This document shows, one piece after another, positions 26,853-35,510 of a stretch of DNA of 64,000 nt. Below the pieces are notes generated by a model. The model was not told where the DNA came from. It saw only the letters and a list, made by a program, of their open reading frames with translations, and made no database searches. Numbering within the stretch: the first letter of the stretch is position 1; every line of letters starts with the position of its first letter. Origin of the DNA: Streptomyces sp. Edi4 (GTDB taxonomy: Bacteria; Actinomycetota; Actinomycetes; Streptomycetales; Streptomycetaceae); assembly GCF_040253615.1 (NCBI RefSeq), contig NZ_JBEJGY010000003.1, positions 1-64,000 on the forward strand, given 5' to 3'. The translations under genes and the position numbers were made by a program.

Positions 26853-27311
26853 CTATGATGCAAAAAAGCTTTCAATGTCGCACGGAAGTTGAAGACTGTC
26901 GGGCACGTGGGTGTCAGCGGTCCTCCGGGCCGCCCTGATCACGCGGAATCCGTCGGGCCGCGCGCCGGGCTTCCCGTTTCGCCTGACGCGCCTCTTCCAC
27001 CGCACGGACAGACACCGCGGGCACACGAGGGCCACGACACGGCTGCGCAGCGCCCGGCGCAGCCGGAGCCCGGGCGGCGGCCATCCACGGCAGTGGCGGC
27101 GCACCGTACGCACTCCAGTGCCCAAGAGCGCCCCGACCACGGAGGCGTTGTCGGCGTAGTTGGCCAGGAGGAACGCCATCTGCGCCCGGTGGCCGGCCGG
27201 GAACCGGGCTGCGAACTCGGTCCGCTCTTCCGGCTGCAGGAGCGCGTCGTGGCGTTCGCGGCGCGGCGTCGTCTTGTTGTTCCGGGTGATGCCCAGGGAG
27301 CTGATGTTCAT
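26853..27311 (-). CDS. hypothetical basic protein, doubtful
   Basis: A minus-strand frame of 152 residues starts at ATG 27311 (MNISSLGITRNNKTTPRR). It contains EERTEFAARFPAGHRAQMAFLLANYADNASVVGALL, which looks like real protein, then an arginine-rich region with a single CPRC pair (ALVCPRCLSVRWKRRVRRNG). No good ribosome site precedes the start and I do not recognise a family. The 3' end runs into the AT-rich promoter region of the xre-tap operon. It could be a remnant. Confidence 0.3.
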   Translation of the reverse strand: MNISSLGITRNNKTTPRRERHDALLQPEERTEFAARFPAGHRAQMAFLLANYADNASVVGALLGTGVRTVRRHCRGWPPPGLRLRRALRSRVVALVCPRCLSVRWKRRVRRNGKPGARPDGFRVIRAARRTADTHVPDSLQLPCDIESFFAS

Positions 27312-27509
27312 AGCTCAGGAAGCCTGCCGGAGGCCGTCTGCGGACAGCGGGCGGGCCATTGAGGGCTTCTCGGATGTACCGTCACCGGCAGGGCCGGCGC
27401 CCGTCACACTCAGTGCTGCACCGTCCCGGATCATTGCGATCCGTTCCGCCGCTCCTCCGTGGGCTCCTTCCAGACGGAGGCCCCGAACGCCCGTACCCCG
27501 CCCCGTGTA

Positions 27510-27930
27510 TCACTGCGGTGGCTGGGGACTGGCCGATGCTCCTTCCGGGTGCTCGTTGATCCAGGACAGGCCGCCGATGTCGAGGCGGTGCCGGGTGCGG
27601 GTGACGGCCACATAGGCCAGGCATGCCTCTTTGTCGTCGATGCGGCGGGCAGTCCCCTGCCCCGTGTCGCGCGGCGGGCCGTCGGAGGGGGTGAAGTCGT
27701 CGGCGATCTTCACCTGTGCCCATTCCCGGCCTTTGGCCTTGTGCGCGGTGGAGACGGTTACCTCGGACTGGTCTTCGGGGGCGAGATGGGCGACGGCGGC
27801 CAGGATGGCGTCCGCGCCGTGGGTGTCGACCAGGTCGACCAGGGGTTGCAGGTCGCGCCCGGCGGGGTCGTGGGTGGCGTAGTCCTGCAGGCCGCCCCAG
27901 GTGGTGAACAGCGCCCTGCCCGTCCTTGCC
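27510..27930 (-). pseudogene. UvrD/Rep-type helicase, C-terminal fragment
   Basis: The minus strand encodes LQPLVDLVDTHGADAILAAVAHL and EVTVSTAHKAKGREWAQVKIADDF, then a conserved end EACLAYVAVTRTRHRLDIGGLSWIN. VSTAHKAKGREW and YVAVTRTR are motifs V and VI of UvrD-like SF1 helicases. The N-terminal two thirds with Walker A and B are missing, so this is a 5'-truncated gene that stops homology near 27930. It could be the remains of a helicase once paired with a nuclease such as the OLD protein, but they are 7 kb apart and this is speculation. Between 27931 and 28070 I see no gene. Confidence 0.65.
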
Positions 27931-28070
27931 CCACACCGTGACTCGGTGCATGTCCCGGGACCGAGGGCATCCTGGCGCCGGGAGCCCGGGCGGGCATGCT
28001 CGCCCGCCGGGTGTGAGTGCCTGTGTCTGATCCCCTGATATGGATCTTTGGTCGGGTCTAGCCTGGCGAG

Positions 28071-28407
28071 GTGTCCGGGGTCGTCGGGCTGTCGTTTCAG
28101 CGGTGCTGTCCGGTGTGTGACTCACCGCTGGACGCGGGCGCCTCGCCGAGTGCGGTGTACTGCTCTCCGGCATGCCGGGCCAGGCAGTGGCGGCGTGCAC
28201 GGCGGATTCGGCGCCGGGTCGCGGCTGAGCGCACGGGTGAGGGGCGGCGGGTCTGCCCGGTCTGCGAGACCCGTGTGGGTGGCCGGGGTGGATCATCGCG
28301 GCAATGCGGTGTATTGCTCGGGGAAGTGTCGTGGCCGCGCCTCGTACCAGCGGAAGAAAGCGTTCGCCGAAGCGTCGAATAGACGCTTGAGCGAACGGTC
28401 CGTATGA
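28071..28407 (+). pseudogene. duplicated CxxC zinc-ribbon protein, frameshifted
   Basis: From GTG 28071 the frame reads CCPVCDSPLDAGASPSAVYCSPACRARQWRRARR, a four-cysteine ribbon, then begins a second copy at RRVCPVCETRV. The second half continues in another frame as VDHRGNAVYCSGKCRGRASYQRKKAF to a stop at 28405-28407. One indel near 28270 therefore splits a protein with two related zinc-binding repeats. Alternatively the first frame, which runs on to about 103 codons, is a short natural product. Function is unknown; nucleic-acid binding is likely from the basic residues. Confidence 0.5.
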
Positions 28408-28558
28408 CCGTTCCGGGTGCTATTCGGTCACTTTCGGTCAGTACTGGTCAGTGCTGGTGTTCGATCTCCGGGCGGATGGACGCTGTCTCGTATCGCGGGC
28501 CCGGCCTTGACGCCGGCGCTGTGCCGCCCCCGGTTCCCGCGGCAGGTGGTGAGGGCAG

Positions 28559-29560
28559 ATGCCCACCATGGTCGGCAAGGTGACCCAGGAGCGCTACGAC
28601 CAGCTCGTGGCGGAGTCGAAGAGCCTGGTCGAGACCGAGCGGGACACGCATTTCAAACTGGGTGACAACGCTTTGGAGATTGAGCCCCTCCAGATGCGAG
28701 GGGGTGCACGGCCTGCGGCGGGCGAGGATGTCCAGACGGTCGAGGAGACCCTGGCCCGGTTCGCGGACGACGTCGGGGTGTCGACATCGAGCGTGATGGG
28801 CTATCGCAGCACGGCGGCCCACTGGCCGCCGAAGCAGCGCGTCAATGGGGTGTCGTTGGACATCCACCGGATCCTGACGGGGCGTCCGGACCGGTTCGAG
28901 CTGATCCGCAAGCCGCCCTTCAACGAGCGCTACGGAACGCACCGGTGGACCCAGGACGCCGCGAAGCGGGAGATGGGCTGGCAGGTCAAGAATCCGCAGT
29001 CGGTACAGGAGAAGGTGACCGCGATCCACGGCCTGGCGACCGACGACCGGGTTGCCGCCCAGGTCGCCTCCGACCTGCTGCAACGCCCGGCGGTCGCCGA
29101 GAACGTGCCGGCCAAGGCACGGATCGAGGCAATCGGGGGGCTCGCCCACGACGAACAGGTCGCCGCGGAGGCCGCCCGCCGGCTGCTGCACCGTCCCGAC
29201 GTCGCGTTCAAAGCGATGGGGGACGACCGCGCGCGGCAGTCGGTCAACCACGCCCAGGTCGAACGCGGCCGCCAGGCCCGCGAAGAGTACGAGCGGACCA
29301 GCGAACTCGCCCCCGCCATCAGGCACTTCGAGCGGACAGGAGAGTTCCTTGACCTGGTCGGGGCCTGCCACGCGTTCGTGGCCACCACCAACCGGATCGT
29401 GCCCGGCCTGCGCGGACGCGTCCTGAGCGACGACGAGCAGTCCGTGTTGCGGGAGAACGTGGCCCGGGTGCGGGGCGCGCTGGAATGGATCGAGCACGCC
29501 GCCGAAACCGGCGACGTGGACGTGGACGAGGCCCTGGCCCGGCTCCTGCGGGGCGAATAG
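28559..29560 (+). CDS. RacO-like (DUF6192-type) protein
   Basis: The 333-residue protein MPTMVGKVTQERYDQLVAES contains EETLARFADDVGVSTSSVMGYRSTAAHWP, which has the shape of an HTH or ParB-like recognition helix pair. It continues as SVQEKVTAIHGLATDDRVAAQVASDLLQRP and the repeated IEAIGGLAHDEQVAAEAARRLLHRP. I associate this pattern with the RacO/DUF6192 family of Streptomyces, which occurs with RacP. No enzymatic motif is visible and the role is unknown; DNA binding is inferred. It is followed two bases later by the RacP-like gene. The ATG at 28559 follows GAGGG. Confidence 0.5.
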   Translation: MPTMVGKVTQERYDQLVAESKSLVETERDTHFKLGDNALEIEPLQMRGGARPAAGEDVQTVEETLARFADDVGVSTSSVMGYRSTAAHWPPKQRVNGVSLDIHRILTGRPDRFELIRKPPFNERYGTHRWTQDAAKREMGWQVKNPQSVQEKVTAIHGLATDDRVAAQVASDLLQRPAVAENVPAKARIEAIGGLAHDEQVAAEAARRLLHRPDVAFKAMGDDRARQSVNHAQVERGRQAREEYERTSELAPAIRHFERTGEFLDLVGACHAFVATTNRIVPGLRGRVLSDDEQSVLRENVARVRGALEWIEHAAETGDVDVDEALARLLRGE

Positions 29561-29562
29561 CC

Positions 29563-30003
29563 GTGCCGCGCTCCAGCAGGGAGCGTGACCGGCGTCGTTC
29601 TCCCACTTCCGCCCGCCACGCTGAGGCGATCCGCGTGGCACTGATGGAGACCGCGCCGGCCGGGCTGAAGAAGCCCCGGCTCATGATGGTCACTGAGCTC
29701 TCCCGGTCGCAGATCGTGCGCGGGCTCGGCGCCTACCACGCGATAGCCGGCGAGAAGCGGTGGCCGCCGCTGCTGTGGTCGTTCAGGGACGGCTACCACT
29801 TCTGCGAGGACGCCGACGAGCTGGAGGAGTGGGAGCGGCACTGGGCCGAGGTGAAGGCCACGCAGATCAGCAGCGTGATCAACGGGATCCTGGCCGGGCA
29901 CGCCCGGCTTTTTCCCAAGAGCCGCTGGGTGGCTTACATCGGCGCCCAGATGAACGCCATCCAGAGCTCGCTTGACATGATCGCCCACCCACAGGACCAG
30001 TAG
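29563..30003 (+). CDS. RacP-like winged-helix protein
   Basis: This GTG-started 146-residue protein contains HAEAIRVALMETAPAGLKKPRLMMVTELSRSQIVRGLGAYHAIAGE, a likely winged helix-turn-helix. It then reads PLLWSFRDGYHFCEDADELEEWERHWAEVKATQISSVINGILAGHARLFP. The start lies two bases after the previous stop, so it forms an operon with the RacO-like gene. The pair is seen in accessory regions of Streptomyces; I know of no defined function. A large inverted repeat follows at 30036-30100. Confidence 0.5.
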   Translation: MPRSSRERDRRRSPTSARHAEAIRVALMETAPAGLKKPRLMMVTELSRSQIVRGLGAYHAIAGEKRWPPLLWSFRDGYHFCEDADELEEWERHWAEVKATQISSVINGILAGHARLFPKSRWVAYIGAQMNAIQSSLDMIAHPQDQ

Positions 30004-30035
30004 CCCCGAAAGAAAGGTGGCCGCCCTCATGCGAA

Positions 30036-30100
30036 GAAGGCCAGGAGACCGGACCCAGCCCGTCCATCCGCACTCCCCGCGGGTCCACCTCCTGGCCTTC
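30036..30100. repeat. long inverted repeat between RacP-like gene and transposase
   Basis: The arms GAAGGCCAGGAG (30036-30047) and CTCCTGGCCTTC (30089-30100) are perfect complements 41 nt apart, and an inner GGACCC/GGGTCC pair extends the cruciform. It could be a terminator for the RacO/RacP operon or be linked to the end of the adjacent insertion sequence. Confidence 0.45.
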
Positions 30101-30104
30101 CCAC

Positions 30105-30970
30105 GTGCGCACTTTCCGTTACCCCTCGGACATGAACGACGCGGAATGGGCCTTGATAGAGCCGCTGCTTCCGATGGCCGCATGCCTGACGCCCAGGGGC
30201 GGGGCCCCGGAGAAGTGGCCCCGCCGGGAGGCCGTCGACGGCATACGTTATCTGGTGGATAACGGCATAAAATGGAGGGCGATGCCAGCCGACTGCCCTC
30301 CCTGGCGCACGATTTACGGGTTCGCCAGGAGGTGGGCAGCCGCCGGTGTTCTCGGCGTGATCCGTGACCAGCTCCGCCGCCGTATTCGCCTCGCGGCGGG
30401 GAAAGCACCCCGGACCGCGTCGGTGATCGTCGACTCCCAGTCAGTCAAGGCCTCCGAAACCGTCAGCCGGGCGACCCGGGGATGGGACGGCGGGAAAAAG
30501 ATCAATGGGAGGAAACGGCATCTCATCTGCGACCACCGCAGCCTGGTCCTACTGGTCATGGTCACCCCCGCCGACGCTCAGGATCCGCTGGTGGCAAGGG
30601 AGTTGCTGTTCCGCCTCGCGCTGATGCACCCCGAGATCGCCATCGTCTGGGCCGACTCCGCCTACGCCAAGAACGGCCTCATCCCGTGGGCGAAGAAGAC
30701 CTCGACATCACCGTCAAGACAGTCCGCCGCCCACCGGACGCCAAGGGCTTCATCGTTCTGCCGCGCCGCTGGGCAGTGGAACGCTCCTGGTCGTGGATCA
30801 TGCGAGCCCGTCGCCACTGCCGTGACCACGAACGCCTCCCCGAAATGAGCGAAGCACTCATCACCTGGTCCTGCATAACCCTCATGACCAGGCGGCTCAC
30901 CCGCGGCCAGGCCCGGCCCGCCGAACGACGTGACATCGCACACGGCTGCGTGATCACCGAAGCCGCCTGA
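30105..30970 (+). mobile_element. IS5-family transposase, one frameshift
   Basis: The first frame begins MRTFRYPSDMNDAEWALIEP, continues with VDGIRYLVDNGIKWRAMPADCPPWRTIY, then the DDE-domain start ASVIVDSQSVKASETV, GGKKINGRKRHLICD and IAIVWADSAYAKNGLIPW. Near 30690 the frame changes and the remainder reads DITVKTVRRPPDAKGFIVLPRRWAVERSW with the terminal Glu region and ends at 30970. The DDE residues are all present across the two frames, so one indel near GAAGAAGA separates an otherwise complete transposase. The break is late in the gene, unlike the early programmed frameshift of some IS5 subgroups. I could not define the terminal inverted repeats. Confidence 0.75.
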
Positions 30971-31042
30971 GACCCAGGCATCTACCGCCCGGGATGACAC
31001 GGTGATCCAGTGTCCGCGCATCTTCCGTCTCGTTCCCCTGGT

Positions 31043-31408
31043 ATGCACCCCTACCGGACCTTTTCCGTCCTGACGCTCAGCGCGGCCGCTGCCGGAACCG
31101 TCCTCACCGCCACCCCTGCCCACGCCGGAGGTGTCGGTGACTTCCTGTCACCCGCCTTCGGAACCGACTGCGAAAACCACCGCACCACCCCCCACGCCAC
31201 CGGAACCACCACCGCAGGCACCGGCGCCGCCAACGGCAACCTCCTCGGCCTCCCCCTCGGCAGCCCCCTCAACCAATGCGGCGGAGCCGACGCACCGGGC
31301 GGCCAAGAGGGCCTTGTGAACCTGCACGACACCGCCGTCGGCGTCCTCGGCACCGCAAACATCCAAGACGCAGAAACGGACATTGAGAACGTGTGGAAAG
31401 CAGGGTAG
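31043..31408 (+). CDS. small secreted protein, chaplin-like features
   Basis: From ATG 31043 the product has a signal peptide: HPYRTFSVLTLSAAAAGTVL followed by ATPAHAGG, with an AxA cleavage site. The mature part of roughly 90 residues contains FLSPAFGTDCENH and GTGAANGNLLGLPLGSPLNQCGGADA. Two cysteines and a glycine/asparagine-rich segment recall chaplin-type surface proteins, but it is not a standard chaplin. A GTG 11 codons upstream is an alternative start, and neither has a strong ribosome site. It stands alone between the transposase and the biosynthetic cluster. No gene is visible at 31409-31584. Confidence 0.5.
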   Translation: MHPYRTFSVLTLSAAAAGTVLTATPAHAGGVGDFLSPAFGTDCENHRTTPHATGTTTAGTGAANGNLLGLPLGSPLNQCGGADAPGGQEGLVNLHDTAVGVLGTANIQDAETDIENVWKAG

Positions 31409-31584
31409 GGAAACCACTGAACCCGCACACCCCAGCCGGGCGGCAGGCAGCTCGTGTGCCGGGGCCCGGCTGGACGTCCCCAGCCGCGCCCCGTGACGCG
31501 TACGGCCCTCTGAGCCGGCGAGGACAGCGCCACACCGAGGCCGCGGCCCCGAGAGGTTCAGACACAGGCACTGAGCCGTACCGC

Positions 31585-31785
31585 TCATTCGCCGGTCGTC
31601 AACTGGCTGTACAGCGCTAGTTCCGACTCGCTGAACGGGATGTCCGGTCTCAGACGTTCCGGATGCCAGTACGGGATGTCCGAGGGTGGGCTTTCGTTCT
31701 CCTCCTCCGGCAGGACGGGCACGTACATCCGTCCTGCGGCGACCATCGCTCGGTAGACGGCGCGCAGCATGCGCCTCGTTGTCAT
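31585..31785 (-). CDS. DUF6059-like small protein
   Basis: The 66-residue protein begins MTTRRMLRAVYRAMVAAGRMY and ends with PPSDIPYWHPERLRPDIPF and SESELALYSQLT. The basic amphipathic N-terminus and the HPERL motif match small DUF6059-type proteins that often accompany Streptomyces antibiotic clusters. Function is unknown. It is the last gene of the minus-strand PKS operon, starting 14 bp after the AT gene, with AAGGGA as ribosome site at a suitable distance from ATG 31785. Confidence 0.55.
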   Translation of the reverse strand: MTTRRMLRAVYRAMVAAGRMYVPVLPEEENESPPSDIPYWHPERLRPDIPFSESELALYSQLTTGE

Positions 31786-31799
31786 CGGTCCGTATCCCT

Positions 31800-33587
31800 T
31801 CAGGTGGTCGCCGCGCAGACCAGCCGGGCTGCCGGGGTGCCGGCCGAGTGCCGCTCGTGGTCGTCGGTTCGCCAGGTCCAGAGCCGGGAGAGGGCGACGA
31901 GGTCCAGGTCGTGCCCCTCGGTCCACAGCCGCGCGGCGGCGCCGAGCACCGACTGACGGTCCGCCTCCGCGGTGCCGCCGCGGGCCGGCAGCAGCGGCAC
32001 GGCGGCGGACGCGCCCAGCCGTACGGCGCGGTGACGCCGAGCGAACGCGGTGAGCGTCTGTCGGGGGCCGGCCTCCACGAGCAGCATGTCGTCGGCGGCG
32101 AGCAGTGATTCCAGGCCCTGCTTGAAGTACACGGTGTCGGTGATCTGCCGGGCCCAGAAGCGGGGGCTGACGGCCTCCTCGGGGCTCAGCAGTTCCCCCG
32201 TGTAGCCGGAGTACAGCGGCAGTTGCGGCTCCCGCAGCGGGATGGTGCGGTACGCCGCCTCGACGGCTTCCGACGCCGGCGCCATCGCCGGGGAGTGGAA
32301 GGGGCTGGTGGCCGCAACGGTGACAACGACGAAGCGGTCGGCGCGCAGCCGTTCGGCGATCTCCGCGAGCGGCCGCGCCGGACCGGCCAGCATGGTCTGC
32401 TGGTTGGCGTTGACCGCGGCGATCGCCACATCGGCCCGGAGGTAGGGGCGCAGTTGGTCCTCGGTCGCGGCCACCGCGAGCATGCCGCCGGCCGGTATCT
32501 TGACCGCCTCCCGGATCCGTTCCCGCATCATGGCGACCGCGTCGCGCAGGGAGACGACACCGGCGATGGCCGCGGCGACGAGTTCGCCGGCGCTGTGGCC
32601 GAGCACCGCGGTGGGGCGTACCCCCCAGCTGATGACCATCCGGCCGAGCGCGTAGTCGACCGCGAACAGCAGTGGCTGGGCCCGGCGTGCATCGTCCACC
32701 GGGATCTTTGGACGGCCCTGGGTGAGCCAGTCGGCGCGGATCCGGGGGCCCTCCTCGCCCAGGTGGGACAGGACCGCGTCGACGGCGGCGGTGAAGACGG
32801 GTTCGCGTCCGTAGAGGCCGGCCGCCATCGCATGGTGCTGGGAGCCCTGGCCGGGGAAGAGCAGGGCGATCGGCCGGGGGCGCCGGGCGGTCACGGGCTC
32901 GGCCCGGTGCACGGCGGCGGCGGAGAGCGAGGCGACGGTGACGGCAGCGCCGCGCACCGGACCCGGTTCGATGCCGCAGGGCACGGCGGTGGGCAGTGCC
33001 GGAAACCCTTCCTGGTGAAGGTTTCCGAGCATCGGAAGGAGTTCATTGCGTACGCGTTCCTCGTCCTGCGGATCCTTGCCGGACCAGAGCAGCAGCCGAT
33101 GGTGGGTGGGGTCGGTTGCTCGGTGACCGTGGTTGAAAGGCCGCAGCGGCGGGGTCCGGTCGAGGTCGGTTGTGTCGCTGAGGTCGAGCGTGCCGATGAC
33201 GGTGTCGCCGTCCGCGACCGCCTCGGCGGCGCGCTTGACCGCGTAGACCGTGATGGTTTCGGGGTGCGGCTCACCGAATCCGGCGACGAGCGCGAAGTCG
33301 GCGGTCCCGTCGTGGAGTTCCTGGTGGGCGAGCCGCAGAGCACGGCCGGGAGCGCAGGCGGTGCGGACCGCGAATCCCTCGTGCTCGGGTGCCAGTGCCG
33401 GGTCCGGTGCGTTCGCCCCGATGTACACGACGGTGCGCACCGGCAGTTGGCGCGGGTTCCGGCCGAATGCACGCAGCACGGCCGAGACGCCGGCGGCCGA
33501 CGCAACGGCGGGCGGGTGGTCCGGGGAGGCGGGCCCGGGGGTGACGAGCAGCTTGCGGGTCACCGCGCTGTAAGGCGTGATGGACAT
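31800..33587 (-). CDS. acyltransferase with N-terminal ketosynthase remnant
   Basis: The start is ATG 33587, preceded by GAGGAGG, giving 595 residues. Residues 240-560 are a malonyl-CoA:ACP transacylase-type domain with LLFPGQGSQ (243-250), the nucleophile loop VLGHSAGE (Ser332) and SPFHSPAM. Residues 70-145 look like a shortened ketosynthase: VRTACAPGRALRLAHQELHDG carries a TAC motif (Cys78), followed by ADFALVAGFGE and VYAVKRAAEAVADGDTVIG. The catalytic histidines of a KS are absent, so this domain cannot condense. The AT probably supplies malonyl or the starter to the ACP encoded just upstream. It belongs to the operon KS-alpha, CLF, ACP, AT, DUF6059. Confidence 0.75.
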   Translation of the reverse strand: MSITPYSAVTRKLLVTPGPASPDHPPAVASAAGVSAVLRAFGRNPRQLPVRTVVYIGANAPDPALAPEHEGFAVRTACAPGRALRLAHQELHDGTADFALVAGFGEPHPETITVYAVKRAAEAVADGDTVIGTLDLSDTTDLDRTPPLRPFNHGHRATDPTHHRLLLWSGKDPQDEERVRNELLPMLGNLHQEGFPALPTAVPCGIEPGPVRGAAVTVASLSAAAVHRAEPVTARRPRPIALLFPGQGSQHHAMAAGLYGREPVFTAAVDAVLSHLGEEGPRIRADWLTQGRPKIPVDDARRAQPLLFAVDYALGRMVISWGVRPTAVLGHSAGELVAAAIAGVVSLRDAVAMMRERIREAVKIPAGGMLAVAATEDQLRPYLRADVAIAAVNANQQTMLAGPARPLAEIAERLRADRFVVVTVAATSPFHSPAMAPASEAVEAAYRTIPLREPQLPLYSGYTGELLSPEEAVSPRFWARQITDTVYFKQGLESLLAADDMLLVEAGPRQTLTAFARRHRAVRLGASAAVPLLPARGGTAEADRQSVLGAAARLWTEGHDLDLVALSRLWTWRTDDHERHSAGTPAARLVCAATT

Positions 33588-33865
33588 GGTTCCTCCTCGT
33601 CGGCCACGTGCCGCGGCCGCTGTGGTGCCTGATCGTGACCAGGCGGCCGAGCGGGCGGGCCGGCACTGGGGGTGTCCGCGAAGTCCCGTCGTCCGCCCGG
33701 AGGGCGGGACTTCCCGGGCCGTTTCCGGCGCCGCGGCCACCCGGAAGGACGCATCGTGTTCACTGGTCCGGGACGCGGTGCGCGTTTGCTGGGGTGCCCG
33801 GGGCCCGGGCAGCGGCCGACCCGCGGGCGGGGGGATCGGAGGCGGGGCGGCCGCGCCGGTCCGGC

Positions 33866-34135
33866 TCAGGCAGCTGTCTCCTGGCCGGCGTTGATGAGGG
33901 CGAGCAAGGCGCCCGGGGTCTCCGCGTCGACAACCGCGTCGTCCGGGATCGTGATGCCGTACTCGCGCTGGATCTGCCCGATGACCTGGAGCAGGGCCAG
34001 CGAGTCGTAGCCGAGCTCGATGAACGGGGTGTCCATGACATCGCCGTCCAGGTCGATGCCCTCCTCCTCGCCCGCGCTCTCGCGCAGCATCCGGGTCAGG
34101 TCGGCCAGGGTCACGGTGGTGGTCGTCGTGGTCAC
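33866..34135 (-). CDS. type II PKS acyl carrier protein
   Basis: GTG 34135, preceded by GGAGGAAACCACC, gives an 89-residue acidic protein. The phosphopantetheine site is in IELGYDSLALLQVIGQIQRE (Ser45), followed by TIPDDAVVDAETPGALLALI. Size and motif are standard for aromatic-polyketide ACPs. A longer frame from 34174 would add 13 residues but has no ribosome site. It lies between CLF and AT in the minimal PKS operon. A gap of 278 bp to the AT gene has no other gene. Confidence 0.85.
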   Translation of the reverse strand: MTTTTTTVTLADLTRMLRESAGEEEGIDLDGDVMDTPFIELGYDSLALLQVIGQIQREYGITIPDDAVVDAETPGALLALINAGQETAA

Positions 34136-34292
34136 GGTGGTTTCCTCCGTTGGGTGTTGGTTGTGCTGCCTCACTCGGTGGTGCCTGTTCCGGCCCCCTC
34201 GGCGGGGTCCGCCGTGGCCGGAAAAGTAAAGGCAGGCCGGCCCGGGTCGGTGACGGCGGGTCTGCCCGGTTGGGTGCGGGTCGGCCGGCGGG

Positions 34293-35510
34293 TCACTTCC
34301 TCCGGCGTACGACGAGGGCCGCGTTGAAGCCGCCGTGGCCCCGGGCGAGGACCAGCGCGGACCGCAGGTCGGCCTCCCGGTGCGCTCCGGCGACCAGGTC
34401 GATCGGGTGGCCGGGGGCCGGCTGGACCTGGCCGGTGGGCGGGATCACCCCGTCGCGTAGGGCGAGCAGGGCCGTGGCCACGTCGAGCGCGGCGCCGCCG
34501 GCCAGCAGCCGTCCGGTGAGCGCCTTGGGTGCGGTCACCGGCACGGCGTGCGGCCCGAACAGGCCGGCCAGCGCCTCGGCTTCCGCCCGGTCCCCGGCCG
34601 GCACCCCGGACGCGTCGGCGAACACGACGTCGATGTCGGCCGGGGAGAGTCCGGCGTCGGTGATGGCCTGCTCGGCCGCCTTGCGCAGTCCGGGCGGCCG
34701 GCCGGTGCCGGGGGCCGGGTCGAGGGTGGCGGCGTATCCGGCGATCTCGCCGTAGATCCTGTCCGCGCCTCGTGCGCGGGCTGACGCGAGGTCTTCGAGG
34801 ACGAGGATCGCGCCGCCCTCACCCGGCACATAGCCGCTCGCGTCGGCCGAGAAGGGCAGGAAGGCGCGCGCCGGGTCGTCCTCGGTGCTCATCAGTCCGG
34901 AGGCGAGCTGCGAGACCCAGCCCCAGGGGCAGAGCGCCGCGTCGACTCCGCCGGAGACGACCATGGGGAAACCCTTGCGGACGTGACGCCTGGCGTGTCC
35001 GATCGCGTCGATGCCGCCGGCCTGTTCGGTGAGCAGCACCCCGCTGGGACCGCGCAGCTTGTGACGGATGGAGATCTGGCCGGTGTTGACCGCGTAGAAC
35101 CAGGCGAAGGACTGATAGGCGCTGACGTGCTCCTTGCCCTTGCTCCACAGGTTCTGCAACTCGCGCTGGCCGAACTCGACGGCGCCGCCGGAGGCCGCGG
35201 TGACCACGCCCACGCCGTACTCGGGGAGGTCGCCGGTGTGGACGCCGGCGTCCTTGAGCGCCCAGTCGGCGCAGACGAGGGCGAGCCGGGTCATGTGGTC
35301 GGTCTGCGGCATCAACCGGCTAGGGATGTGCTCCTCGGCGACGAACCCCGGCACTTCGCCGGCGATCCTGGACGGGTACTGAGTGGCGTCGAAGCGGGTG
35401 ACGGGGCCAAGGCCCGACTCCCCCCCGAGGGTGGCCTTCCAGTACTCCTCGGTGCCCAGGCCGTTGGGCGCGGTGATGCCCAGACCGGTCACCACGACGG
35501 GCGTGGTCAT
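34293..35510 (-). CDS. chain length factor (KS-beta)
   Basis: This 405-residue ketosynthase homologue has glutamine in place of the catalytic cysteine: GVLLTEQAGGIDAIGHARRH (Gln163). That is the defining feature of the type II PKS chain length factor, which forms a heterodimer with KS-alpha and sets polyketide length. GEVPGFVAEEHIPSRLMPQTD and MSTEDDPARAFLPFSADASG are typical of the family. Its ATG overlaps the KS-alpha stop (ATGA at 35507-35510), as expected for a stoichiometric partner. Chain length cannot be read off safely from the sequence. Confidence 0.9.
   Translation of the reverse strand: MTTPVVVTGLGITAPNGLGTEEYWKATLGGESGLGPVTRFDATQYPSRIAGEVPGFVAEEHIPSRLMPQTDHMTRLALVCADWALKDAGVHTGDLPEYGVGVVTAASGGAVEFGQRELQNLWSKGKEHVSAYQSFAWFYAVNTGQISIRHKLRGPSGVLLTEQAGGIDAIGHARRHVRKGFPMVVSGGVDAALCPWGWVSQLASGLMSTEDDPARAFLPFSADASGYVPGEGGAILVLEDLASARARGADRIYGEIAGYAATLDPAPGTGRPPGLRKAAEQAITDAGLSPADIDVVFADASGVPAGDRAEAEALAGLFGPHAVPVTAPKALTGRLLAGGAALDVATALLALRDGVIPPTGQVQPAPGHPIDLVAGAHREADLRSALVLARGHGGFNAALVVRRRK

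Noticed and set aside
18365..27930. Gabija-like system from the OLD nuclease and the UvrD fragment
   Set aside because: The helicase remnant has no ATPase motifs, is 7 kb away and not in an operon with the nuclease.
24227..30970. Integrative element in the tRNA-Met gene
   Set aside because: No integrase, excisionase or second copy of the tRNA 3' end was found in the window.
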